A DNA stretch of 64,000 nt, from positions 186,001 through 250,000 of the forward strand of contig NZ_FOJP01000006.1 in the NCBI RefSeq assembly GCF_900111835.1, in the 5' to 3' direction. How positions within the stretch are numbered: the first letter of the stretch is position 1; every line of letters starts with the position of its first letter. This stretch comes from Metapseudomonas otitidis (GTDB lineage Bacteria > Pseudomonadota > Gammaproteobacteria > Pseudomonadales > Pseudomonadaceae). Under the pieces are notes generated by a model. The model saw nothing but the letters and a program-made list of their open reading frames with translations. It was not told where the DNA came from and made no database searches. The position numbers and the translations under genes were made by a program. Below are positions 8,773 through 16,571 of this stretch, in pieces.

Positions 8773-9411
8773 TCAGGCCGCCGAGGCAGCGAAGATGCCG
8801 GACATGACGACGAAGCCCGGAAGGCGTTTGAGGCGGTCGGTCCAGCGGCGGATTGCCGGGTAGTCGAGCAGTTCGATCCCGCCTTCGTTGGCGAGCATCA
8901 CGTAGGGGAAGCAGGCGATGTCGGCGATGGTCGGGTGCTGGCCACGGCAGACCCAGCCGCCTTCCTCGCGTTCGCTGAACCAGAGGCGCTCTTCCAGTAC
9001 GCGGAACAGGTCGTGTGCACCCTGGCGAGCCTGGTCGGCGTTCAGTGGGTAGCCGAAGACCTCTGCCAGGCGTGCAGCCGAGGCGGTGGTGGTGATGCCG
9101 TCGGCGAAGGCCAGCCACATGTTGACTTCGCCCAAGCGTTGCGGGTCATCAAGGGGGTACCACTGGCCGCTGGGGTCGTAGCGTGCGGCCAGGTAGCCGA
9201 GGATGGCTTGGGCGTCGCGCAAGATGAAACCGTTGTCGTCGATAACCGGGAGCTGGCCAAGGGGGTTGAGTGCGAGAAAGGCATCCCCCTTGTGTTCCTT
9301 GCCTGGGTGGAATTCGACTTCGCGGGTTTCGTAGCTGACGCCGAGCAGGCTCATCAGCAGGCGCAGCTTGTAGCAGTTGCCGGACAGTTCGTAGTTGTAG
9401 AGCGTGATCAT
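8773..9411 (-). CDS. Glutathione S-transferase-like protein, NdmE-like
   Basis: This 212-residue GST-fold protein has an N-terminal thioredoxin-like domain (about 1-80; ITLYNYELSGNCYKLRLLM, NPLGQLPVIDD, AQAILGYLA) and an all-helical C-terminal domain with the HPTIADIACFPYV N-capping region. The ATG at 9411 is preceded by GAGG. A TTG at 9423 would lengthen it by four codons and is less likely. The gene starts 8 bases after the Rieske-reductase gene. In the caffeine-degrading enzyme of P. putida CBB5, NdmE is a GST-like protein that is structural and holds NdmC and NdmD together. The gene order oxygenase-reductase-GST here matches that set. An ordinary GST with glutathione activity is the alternative. 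Confidence 0.75.
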   Translation of the reverse strand: MITLYNYELSGNCYKLRLLMSLLGVSYETREVEFHPGKEHKGDAFLALNPLGQLPVIDDNGFILRDAQAILGYLAARYDPSGQWYPLDDPQRLGEVNMWLAFADGITTTASAARLAEVFGYPLNADQARQGAHDLFRVLEERLWFSEREEGGWVCRGQHPTIADIACFPYVMLANEGGIELLDYPAIRRWTDRLKRLPGFVVMSGIFAASAA

Positions 9412-9419
9412 CGGCGGCC

Positions 9420-11129
9420 TCAAAGGTCCAGGACCAGCAGGTTGGAATGGCTGCGTGAGACGCAGGGCATCAGGCAGTCGTTGCGCTGCCGCTCTTCCTC
9501 GTTTAGGAACAGGTCGCGGTGTTCGGGCAGGCCATCGAGTACGGCTGTGCGGCAGGTGCCGCAGACACCTTGTTCGCAGGAGGTGTCGAGGGCGATGCCT
9601 TGCGCTTTCAAGGCGTCCGCCAGGCTGACTTCGCCGGGCACCTCGAATTCCTTTCCCGAGCGTTGCAGGCGCACCCTGAAGGCGCGCCCGGCAACGGGTA
9701 CCTGTGGATTGGTGAAACGCTCGTGGTGCACGCGCTCCTCGGTGATGCCGAGTCGGGCGGCGAGTGCGAGCACGGCGTCAATCAGCGCTCCGGGACCGCA
9801 GACATAGAGGTGAGTGGCGGCATCGACATTGCTCAGCAGCAATTGCAGGCGATCAACGGTCTGCTCGGGGGTGAGGCCTGTGTGGAGGCAGCTGTGTCGC
9901 AGTTGGTGCAGGCGCTCGGGAAAGGCCACCAGGGCTTCGCTGCGGACGAAATAGTGCAGCTCATAGGTGCTCTTGCGAGCCTGCAGGGTGGCGCCCATGG
10001 CAAGCAGCGGCGTGATGCCTATACCCCCGGCGATGAGCAGTGCGGGGGCGTCCGGGTGCAGGCGGAAGAGGTTCTTGGGGGCCGAGATCTTCAGGGTGTC
10101 ACCGACGGTGACCTGTTCGTGAAGGGAGCGCGAGCCGCCCCGTGAGGCGGGTTCGAGCTTGACGCCGATGAGCAGGTGATCACGCTCGTCCGGCCCGTTG
10201 AGCAGGGAGTACTGGCGCTTGAATCCATTGGGTGTCAGCACCTCGATGTGGGCGCCGGCCTCGAAGTGTGGGGGTTGGGTTTCGGTCCGCAGGGTAAGGG
10301 CGAGGACTTCGCCGCCGGTGAGCTGGCGGGCCACGACCCGTGCCGCCAGGTCTGGGGCTGGGCGACGTGGCACAAGCCTGGAAACGACAGCGGAGGCGGC
10401 TGGTGCGGCGGACTGGGTGACGGGTTCGGGAAGCGCCCGGGCGGAGCGCTCCAGATGACGGCGCAGGGCGCTCAAGGTCAGGTTGTGCTCGCGCAGTTGA
10501 AGGGCTTCGGTACGGCCGTCATCGGTGCATGAGCTGTGTACGAGCGTGTTCTCCCGGTCCAGGGGTTGCAGCCAGAAGTGCAGTCGTCGGCCCTCCGGCC
10601 AATCCAGTTGCAGTGCCAGGTCATCGGGCTTCGAGGCGGTGGCGGCACCCCAGGTTGCCGGGGCGTAGTCGGCCAGGGCAGTGAGCAGCACTTGGGTATC
10701 GACCCGGAACGGCAGGCTGCGCAGTACCAGGGGCAAAGGGATGGGGCGTGGCTGTTCGAGCTGTGCTTCGCCCGCCCTGAAGGAGAGGTTGACCCAGATG
10801 TACCCACCTGTTTCGGTGGCCGCGAACCCCCGGGCGCAGAGGCTGGTCGGCGGGGTGCTTTGCGAGGCGGCCGGAATCCGTGTGCAGCGCCCGTCCTCGC
10901 TGCGATATTGCCAACCGTGATACTGGCAGCGCAGCTGGTCGCCCAGGTTGACGCCAAGGGTGAAGCGTACGCTTCGATGGGGGCAGCGGTTTTCCCAGGC
11001 GTTGACCTGGCCGGCATCGTCCCGCCAGAGCGCCAGTTCGATGCCGTGCAGCTTCCCATGGAATACATGACGCGGAGCCAGGTCGCGACTGTGCGCGACC
11101 GGATGCCAGCGGTCGTCGATAGGGGGCAT
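9420..11129 (-). CDS. Rieske domain-reductase fusion, NdmD-like
   Basis: This 569-residue electron-transfer protein has three parts. An N-terminal Rieske [2Fe-2S] domain carries Cys49, His51, Cys68 and His71 (CPH, then CQYH). A middle stretch (about 110-240) has no motifs I recognise. A phthalate-dioxygenase-type reductase follows with the FMN motif RQYSLLN, the nucleotide site LIAGGIGITPLL and YVCGPG, and a plant-type ferredoxin [2Fe-2S] with Cys518, Cys523, Cys526 and Cys556. Normal Rieske-oxygenase reductases lack the first domain. The known exception is NdmD (588 residues as I recall), which supplies a Rieske cluster to NdmC. The adjacent oxygenase gene lacks its own Rieske lobe, so the two are likely an interdependent pair. 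The start has an AGAGGA site, and the gap to the previous gene is 19 bases. Confidence 0.8.
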   Translation of the reverse strand: MPPIDDRWHPVAHSRDLAPRHVFHGKLHGIELALWRDDAGQVNAWENRCPHRSVRFTLGVNLGDQLRCQYHGWQYRSEDGRCTRIPAASQSTPPTSLCARGFAATETGGYIWVNLSFRAGEAQLEQPRPIPLPLVLRSLPFRVDTQVLLTALADYAPATWGAATASKPDDLALQLDWPEGRRLHFWLQPLDRENTLVHSSCTDDGRTEALQLREHNLTLSALRRHLERSARALPEPVTQSAAPAASAVVSRLVPRRPAPDLAARVVARQLTGGEVLALTLRTETQPPHFEAGAHIEVLTPNGFKRQYSLLNGPDERDHLLIGVKLEPASRGGSRSLHEQVTVGDTLKISAPKNLFRLHPDAPALLIAGGIGITPLLAMGATLQARKSTYELHYFVRSEALVAFPERLHQLRHSCLHTGLTPEQTVDRLQLLLSNVDAATHLYVCGPGALIDAVLALAARLGITEERVHHERFTNPQVPVAGRAFRVRLQRSGKEFEVPGEVSLADALKAQGIALDTSCEQGVCGTCRTAVLDGLPEHRDLFLNEEERQRNDCLMPCVSRSHSNLLVLDL

Positions 11130-11148
11130 GTTCGATCCTCTGTGTGTT

Positions 11149-12003
11149 TCAGTCGGCTTGGTAGGTGCTGTAGCGGATGCCTTTGCCTTGCAGCCAGCGG
11201 CGATAGGTGCTGGAGAGGGCGTCGGCTCGGGTCGGGATTTCGTAGCGCGGGTCCAGGGGCAGGCCTCGTGGCCGGTGGTTGGAGAGGATCATCAGGTCCT
11301 GGCCGAAGATGGTCTGCTGGAACAGTCGCAGGTCGCGGTCGCTGCTGGTGCTGTCGATATAGGCCAGCACGACGTGGGCGATGCAGCGCTCCTCGTCCAG
11401 CGGTTGTACGAACAGGCAGATGACGTCGCGCCGGTGAGGCTGTTCCGGGCTGGTCTTGTAGAGAAGGGCGCAGAAGGGGCGGGTGACGCGGTAGACGTAG
11501 TGGGCCTCCATGCCTTCCTTGGCGGCGGCGGCGGCCAGGGGCTGGAAGATGCGGCAGTCGGTGGAGATGATTTCGTCACTGTCTGCTTCGATCTTCACCT
11601 GGTAGGGGCTGATGTCCGTATGAGGTTCAGCGCCAAGCAGCCCGGTGTGGACGTAGGGGAAGTGCGCCATGTCGAGGAAGTTCTCGATCACGCGCAGCCC
11701 CGAGGCATGCACCTGCATGGAGCCGGCGCCGAGGATGCGGCGGTCGGGCTCGTCGAATTCGGGGATCGGGAACAGTGGTGCCGACGGTTCGCCCAGGCAG
11801 ACCCAATGCGTGTGGTGGCGGGTCAGCGTGGGGTAGTGTCGCGTCGGTGTGGTGGTTGAGCAGGCGCTGAACTGGCCTTGCTGGTCCTTGCGGTAGCTGA
11901 TGGGCTGGCCAAGCAAGTGGGTGTGGCCGGTCGCTCCGTTGGCCAGGTCCTCGGTGACCGCCAAGGGATACCACTGGTCGTGGATGATGGATTCGATCGT
12001 CAT
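11149..12003 (-). CDS. Rieske-type mononuclear iron oxygenase lacking the Rieske lobe, NdmC-like
   Basis: This 284-residue protein has the catalytic domain of VanA-type Rieske oxygenases: ENFLDMAHFPYVHTG supplies iron ligands His114 and His119 with Asp111 bridging, and FGQDLMIL supplies the probable third ligand Asp236. The N-terminus opens like a Rieske oxygenase (HDQWYPLAVTEDL, LLGQPISYR). The C-x-H / C-x2-H region that should follow is missing, because FSACSTTTPTRHYPTL runs directly into WVCLGEP. About 40 residues that would bind the [2Fe-2S] cluster are absent. NdmC, the N7-demethylase subunit for methylxanthine, has the same deletion and takes electrons from the Rieske domain of NdmD. 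It is first in the operon. The reaction is inferred to be oxidative N-demethylation or hydroxylation, with the substrate unproven. Confidence 0.75.
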   Translation of the reverse strand: MTIESIIHDQWYPLAVTEDLANGATGHTHLLGQPISYRKDQQGQFSACSTTTPTRHYPTLTRHHTHWVCLGEPSAPLFPIPEFDEPDRRILGAGSMQVHASGLRVIENFLDMAHFPYVHTGLLGAEPHTDISPYQVKIEADSDEIISTDCRIFQPLAAAAAKEGMEAHYVYRVTRPFCALLYKTSPEQPHRRDVICLFVQPLDEERCIAHVVLAYIDSTSSDRDLRLFQQTIFGQDLMILSNHRPRGLPLDPRYEIPTRADALSSTYRRWLQGKGIRYSTYQAD

Positions 12004-12043
12004 TGGGGGCCTCGCCAGGCATTCGTTGTTCTTGTTTGGTACG

Positions 12044-12082
12044 ACGTTAGGAAAAATGGCGAGGGGCGACTAACGCATAGTC
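12044..12082 (-). promoter_or_regulatory. Candidate promoter and LysR-type operator of the ndm-like operon
   Basis: On the minus strand, TTAGTC (12068-12073) and TAACGT (12044-12049) are separated by 18 bases and could be -35 and -10 elements for the oxygenase gene that starts at 12003. Over the -35 lies a perfect inverted repeat, GACTA-N5-TAGTC (12068-12082). That has the size of a LysR-type site although it is not the classic T-N11-A form. This is read by eye only. Confidence 0.35.
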
Positions 12083-12174
12083 TTCATAGCTGGTATTCGC
12101 GGGCCGGGTCGCTTGTCCATCCGTTGTTCAGGACGGCCGTTTCGGCGCGAGACCACCTGGCGAGAGGTGTCGAG

Positions 12175-13503
12175 TCAGCTTCCTTGCGGGAAGTCCATCT
12201 GGAAGCGCGTCCAACCGTCCGCGCTCACGCAGCGGACTTCGCCGCCGTGGGCGCGGACGATGGAGCGGGTGATGGCCAGGCCGAGCCCGGCATGCTCGGC
12301 CTGGCCTTCGCGGCGGGCCGGGTCGGCGCGGAAGAAGCGGTCGAACAGGCGTGGTTGCAGTTCGGCGGGGATGGCCGGGCCCTGGTTGGCCACCTCCAGG
12401 CGCAACGAGGGGCCGGCGGGGTGGGCGCTGAGTTCGATGGCGCCGCCGGCCGGGGTGAAGCGCAGGGCGTTGTCCAGCAGGTTGGAGAGGGCGCGGCGCA
12501 GCATGGCGCGGTCACCCTCCAGCTGGCCGCTGCCGGAACAGGTGAGGCGGATGCCGCCTTCCTCGGCCAGGGGAGCGAAGAACTCGGCCAGTGCCTCCAG
12601 CTCGTCGGCCAGTACCAGGGGCTCGCGGCGGGTGGTGAGCAGGCCGTGCTCGGCCTTGGCCAGGAACAGCATGTCGTTGACCATCTGCGCCAGGTGCTGC
12701 AGCTCCTCCAGGTTGGAGTGCAGGGCTTCGCGGTAGGTGGCCAGGTCGCGGGGCTGGGCGAGGGTGACCTGGGTCTGGGTCAGTAGGTTGGACAGCGGGG
12801 TGCGCAGCTCGTGGGCGATGTCGCCGGAGAAGGCGGAGAGCCGCTGGAAGGCGTCTTCCAGGCGCGCCAGCATGGCGTTGAAGGCGCCCACCAGGTCGCT
12901 CAGCTCGGCCGGCACGCTGGCCGGGTCGAGGCGGGTGGTGAGGGAGTGGGCGGAGATGCCGGCGGCCACCTCGGCCATCTGCCGCAGGGGGCGCAGGCCG
13001 CTGCGTACGGCCCAGGCGCCGAGCAGTGCGGTGGCCAGGGCGCTGAGGCCGACGGTGAGCCAGATCAACCGCTGCATGCGTTCGAGGAAGTGCTGGTGGT
13101 GGGTGATGTCCAGCCGCAGGTCCAGGCGCGGGCTGTCGGCTTGGCCGGGGAGCAACTCGGTGCCGTAGGCGCGCCAGGCGGTCTCGCCATGCTGGGCGTG
13201 TGCGGCAGCGGCCTGGCTGTCGAACCACAGCTCGCCTTGGGGGCCGAGGATGCGCAGGGCGAGGTCGGGTTGGCGTTGCAGCTCGGCGTGCAGGTCGTCT
13301 TCCCGCGCGGCGAGGGCTTCGGCGCTGCCCACCGGGCCGAGCAGGCTGCGCAGGGCTTCGGCGCGGCTGGCCAGCAGCTGGTTGTCCAGTTCGAGGAAGT
13401 GCGCTTCGCTGGCCCGGTCGAACAGGGCGCCGGCGATGAGCGAGACGCTGGCGGTGGCTGCGGCGAACAGCAGGCTGAGGCGGGCGCCGAGGGACAGGCG
13501 CAT
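12175..13503 (-). CDS. copS: Heavy-metal sensor histidine kinase, CopS/CusS type
   Basis: This 442-residue inner-membrane kinase has transmembrane segments at about 8-28 and 145-165 enclosing a short periplasmic sensor, then HAMP, a HisKA domain with His231 in SGDIAHELRTPLSN, and HATPase_c with NLLDNALRFTP, DRFFRADPARR and the GLGLAITRSI glycine box. Its start overlaps the copR stop by one base, so the two are co-transcribed. CopRS senses periplasmic copper and activates copper-resistance genes. The divergent cupredoxin-copA-copB operon and a CopR-type box between them support copper rather than silver or cadmium. Confidence 0.85.
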   Translation of the reverse strand: MRLSLGARLSLLFAAATASVSLIAGALFDRASEAHFLELDNQLLASRAEALRSLLGPVGSAEALAAREDDLHAELQRQPDLALRILGPQGELWFDSQAAAAHAQHGETAWRAYGTELLPGQADSPRLDLRLDITHHQHFLERMQRLIWLTVGLSALATALLGAWAVRSGLRPLRQMAEVAAGISAHSLTTRLDPASVPAELSDLVGAFNAMLARLEDAFQRLSAFSGDIAHELRTPLSNLLTQTQVTLAQPRDLATYREALHSNLEELQHLAQMVNDMLFLAKAEHGLLTTRREPLVLADELEALAEFFAPLAEEGGIRLTCSGSGQLEGDRAMLRRALSNLLDNALRFTPAGGAIELSAHPAGPSLRLEVANQGPAIPAELQPRLFDRFFRADPARREGQAEHAGLGLAITRSIVRAHGGEVRCVSADGWTRFQMDFPQGS

Positions 13504-14183
13504 CAGGCGTCCCGCGCCTCGAGCACGTAGCCCATGCCGCGCACGGTGTGGATCAGGCGGGTGGGCCAGGCGTCGTCCACCTTGGCCCGCAGGCGGCGGA
13601 TGGCGACTTCGATGACGTTGGTGTCGCTGTCGAAGTTCATGTCCCAGACCTGGGAGGCGATCAGCGATTTGGGCAGCACTTCGCCCTGGCGCCGCAGCAG
13701 CAGCTCCAGCAGGGCGAACTCCTTGGCGGTGAGGTCGATGCGCTGGCCGCCGCGTTCCACCCGGCGGCGCAGCAGGTCGAGGCGCAGGTCCGCCAGTTGC
13801 AGGCTGGTGTCCTGCTGGCCGGTGGTGCCCCGGCGCAACAGGGTGCGCACCCGCGCCAGCAGTTCGGCGAAGGCGAAGGGCTTGACCAGGTAGTCGTCGG
13901 CGCCCAGCTCCAGGCCGCGCACGCGGTCCTCGACGGCATCGCGGGCGGTGAGGAACAGCACGGGCGTCTCCAGGCCGGCTTCGCGCAGGGTGCGCAGTAC
14001 CTGCCAGCCGTCGCGGCCGGGGAGCATCACGTCGAGGATGATCAGGTCGTGGTCGCCGGTCAGCGCCAGGTGCTGGCCGGCGATGCCGTCGCTGGCCAGG
14101 TCGACCAGGAAACCGGCTTCGCCCAGCCCCTGGCGCAGGTACTGACCGGTCTTGGGTTCGTCTTCGACGATGAGCAGTTTCAT
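13503..14183 (-). CDS. copR: Copper response regulator CopR (OmpR family)
   Basis: This 226-residue response regulator starts at the ATG at 14183 ([16 protein letters not shown]), not at upstream codons that would run into the divergent promoter. It has a receiver domain with Asp51 as phosphoacceptor ([10 protein letters not shown]), Thr and Lys of the switch (FLTARD, LVKPFAF), and an OmpR-type winged helix ([41 protein letters not shown]). When phosphorylated by CopS it is expected to bind the box at 14243-14258, activating both its own gene and the cupredoxin-copAB operon across the shared 142-base gap. Confidence 0.9.
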   Translation of the reverse strand: MKLLIVEDEPKTGQYLRQGLGEAGFLVDLASDGIAGQHLALTGDHDLIILDVMLPGRDGWQVLRTLREAGLETPVLFLTARDAVEDRVRGLELGADDYLVKPFAFAELLARVRTLLRRGTTGQQDTSLQLADLRLDLLRRRVERGGQRIDLTAKEFALLELLLRRQGEVLPKSLIASQVWDMNFDSDTNVIEVAIRRLRAKVDDAWPTRLIHTVRGMGYVLEARDA

Positions 14184-14242
14184 GGCGGGCCTGTGTCGTG
14201 GGGGTTCCTTTATACCGTGCCGGGCCGGCGCGGTGGGCCTGG

Positions 14243-14258
14243 CTGACAAAGTTGTAAT
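14243..14258. promoter_or_regulatory. CopR box in the divergent copper promoter
   Basis: CTGACAAAGTTGTAAT fits the CopR consensus CTGACA-N5-GTAAT that I recall for P. aeruginosa, with no mismatch. It lies 60 bases upstream of copR and 68 bases upstream of the cupredoxin gene. A single site therefore probably serves both directions. Confidence 0.7.
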
Positions 14259-14325
14259 GTGCCGGTAAGCCAGGCGCCAGTGGCAGGGCGGCAGGATGGG
14301 GGCCTGTCCATCAGGAGACCCTGTC

Positions 14326-14892
14326 ATGAAACGATCCGCCCTTGTTCTCGCCTGCGGCCTGTTCCTCAGCCTGCCCGTGCTGGCCGACGGTGCCGCCACC
14401 TTCGCGTTCGGCCACCCGGCCAAGGCCGCCGACGCCGGCCGTACCGTGGAGATCACCCTGGGTGACATGTACTACGAGCCCGCCAGCCTGCAGGTGAAGG
14501 CCGGCGAGACGGTGCGCTTCGTGCTGAAGAACACCGGCAGCCTGCTCCACGAGTTCAACCTCGGCGATGCGGCCATGCATGCCCGCCACCAGCAGGAAAT
14601 GCTGAAGATGCAGCAGATGGGGATGCTCACCCCCACCGGCATGAATATGAAGCACGACATGGGCGCCATGGATCACAGCCAGATGGGGCACGACATGGCT
14701 GGCATGGACATGGCTGGCATGGATCACGGGGCGATGATGAAGCACGACGACCCCAACAGCGTGCTGGTGGAGCCGGGCAAGACGGCCGAGCTGACCTGGA
14801 CCTTCACCCAGGCCACCGGGCTGGAGTTCGCCTGCAACATCCCCGGCCACTACCAGGCCGGCATGGTCGGCAAGATGGAGGTCAAGCCCTGA
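14326..14892 (+). CDS. Periplasmic cupredoxin-domain copper-binding protein with Met/His-rich insert
   Basis: This 188-residue exported blue-copper-like protein has a signal peptide (1-20, ending LPVLA) and an azurin/plastocyanin-like fold. His75 in LLHEFNLG and the late cluster Cys170, His175 and Met180 ([13 protein letters not shown]) are the type 1 copper ligands. Between them a Met/His/Asp-rich insert (about 84-142; [20 protein letters not shown]) can bind further Cu(I)/Cu(II). The ATG at 14326 follows AGGAGA. Its stop overlaps the copA start by one base. It probably buffers or hands copper to the multicopper oxidase. Similar cupredoxins sit next to copR in other pseudomonads. Confidence 0.85.
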   Translation: MKRSALVLACGLFLSLPVLADGAATFAFGHPAKAADAGRTVEITLGDMYYEPASLQVKAGETVRFVLKNTGSLLHEFNLGDAAMHARHQQEMLKMQQMGMLTPTGMNMKHDMGAMDHSQMGHDMAGMDMAGMDHGAMMKHDDPNSVLVEPGKTAELTWTFTQATGLEFACNIPGHYQAGMVGKMEVKP

Positions 14893-16571
14893 TGCGCGCG
14901 CTGATGGGCGCTGGCTTGCTGGCCCTGGCGGCCGACGCCGGGGCCGGCACCTATGAGCTGGTGATCGATGAGGGGCGCGTGGCCTTGAGCGATGGCAGCC
15001 GGCCGGCGCTGACCATCAACGGCCAGTCGCCCGCGCCGGAGCTGCGTTTCAAGGAAGGCGAGGAGGTGCAGATCCGCGTGACCAACCGCCTGGACCGAGA
15101 CACTTCGCTGCACTGGCACGGGCTGATCGTGCCCTACGACCAGGACGGCGTGCCGGGCATCAGTTTCCCGGGCATCAAGCCTGGGCAGACCTTCACCTAC
15201 CGCTTCCGCGTGCAGCAGTCGGGCACCTACTGGTATCACGCCCACAGTGACTTCCAGGAGCAGGAGGGGCTGTACGGGCCGCTGGTGATCGAGCCGAGCG
15301 GGCGCGAGCCGTACCGCTACGACCGCGAGTACACGGTGATGCTGTTCGACTGGCAGGACGAAAAGCCCGAGCGCACCCTCGCCAACCTGAAGAAGGACGC
15401 CGAGTACTACAACGACCACAAGCGCACCCTGGGTGATTTCTTTGCCGATGCCGCCCGCGATGGCGTCTGGGCGACCCTCAAGGACCGCTGGGGCTGGGGC
15501 GACATGCGCATGTCGCCGACGGACATCGCCGATGTCAGCGGGTTTCGCTTCCTGGTCAACGGCCGCGACGCGGAGCAGAACTGGACGGCGCTGTTCAAGC
15601 CGGGCGAGCGGGTGCGCCTGCGCATCATCAACGCCTCGGGCATGAGCTACTACGACCTGCGCATCCCCGGCCTGCCGATGACGGTGGTGCAGGCGGATGG
15701 CAACGACGTGCTGCCGGTGACGGTGGACCAGGTGCGGCTGGCGGTGGCCGAGACCTATGACGTGATCGTGCAGCCCCGGGAGGATCGGGCCTATACGCTG
15801 TTCGCCGCCTCCATGGACCGCCGTGGCTACGCCCGCGCCACCCTGGCGCCCCGGCCGGGCATGGTGGCCGAGGTGCCGGCCCTCGGGCCGCCGCGCCTGC
15901 TGAGCATGGCCGACATGGGCATGGATCACGCCATGCCGGGGATGGACCACGGTGCGATGGCGGGTATGGGCGATGCAGAAATGGCCGGGATGGACCATGC
16001 CGCCATGGGCCACGGGATGCCGGCCGCCGGTGGCAACCCGGACTACGCGCCGGGCAGCGGCATCGCCCCCGAGCCGGTGGAGGGCGGGCGGGTGCTGGTC
16101 TACGGCGACCTCAAGGCGATGCGCCCGGATGCCCGCTACCGCGCGCCGGACCGCACCATCGAGCTGAAGCTCACCGGCAACATGGAGCGCTACTTCTGGT
16201 CCTTCGACGGGGTGAAGTACTCCGAGGCCGAGCCCATCCGCCTGCGCTACGGGGAGCGGGTGCGCTTCCGCTTCGTCAACCAGACGATGATGAACCACCC
16301 GATGCACCTGCACGGCATGTGGATGCAGCTGGACAAGGGCAACGGCCGGCTCAACCCGCTCAAGCACGTGGTCAACGTGGCGCCCGGCAGCACGCTGGAA
16401 GTGGACGTGCCGGCCGATGCCATCGGCCAGTGGGCGTTTCACTGCCACCTGATCTACCACATGGCCAGCGGCATGTTCCGCAAGGTGATCGTCGAGGCGC
16501 CCGACGGCAGCAGCCGCTCCCTGGGCGAGGCCATGCAACCGATGGAGGAGGCTGCTCATGCGGGTCATTGA
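14892..16571 (+). CDS. copA: Multicopper oxidase, copper resistance protein CopA
   Basis: This 559-residue multicopper oxidase is expected to oxidise Cu(I) to less toxic Cu(II) and bind excess copper outside the cytoplasm. All four copper motifs are present: HWHG (His74, His76), HAH (His116, His118), HPMHLHG (His469, His472, His474) and HCHLIYH...M (His517, Cys518, His519, His523, Met528). Methionine-rich repeats (MDHAMPGMDHGAM and similar) occupy about 335-385, as in CopA/PcoA. Unlike typical CopA, the N-terminus is short and has no twin-arginine motif. [19 protein letters not shown] looks like a Sec-type or shortened signal. The frame does not extend usefully upstream because it lies inside the cupredoxin gene, whose stop it overlaps. 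Confidence 0.9.
   Translation: MRALMGAGLLALAADAGAGTYELVIDEGRVALSDGSRPALTINGQSPAPELRFKEGEEVQIRVTNRLDRDTSLHWHGLIVPYDQDGVPGISFPGIKPGQTFTYRFRVQQSGTYWYHAHSDFQEQEGLYGPLVIEPSGREPYRYDREYTVMLFDWQDEKPERTLANLKKDAEYYNDHKRTLGDFFADAARDGVWATLKDRWGWGDMRMSPTDIADVSGFRFLVNGRDAEQNWTALFKPGERVRLRIINASGMSYYDLRIPGLPMTVVQADGNDVLPVTVDQVRLAVAETYDVIVQPREDRAYTLFAASMDRRGYARATLAPRPGMVAEVPALGPPRLLSMADMGMDHAMPGMDHGAMAGMGDAEMAGMDHAAMGHGMPAAGGNPDYAPGSGIAPEPVEGGRVLVYGDLKAMRPDARYRAPDRTIELKLTGNMERYFWSFDGVKYSEAEPIRLRYGERVRFRFVNQTMMNHPMHLHGMWMQLDKGNGRLNPLKHVVNVAPGSTLEVDVPADAIGQWAFHCHLIYHMASGMFRKVIVEAPDGSSRSLGEAMQPMEEAAHAGH

Noticed and set aside
13503-14468. A copR reading frame starting at 14468 with 95 extra N-terminal residues
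   Set aside because: The extra part covers the divergent promoter and CopR box and the cupredoxin start. [10 protein letters not shown] at 14183 is the standard opening of the family.
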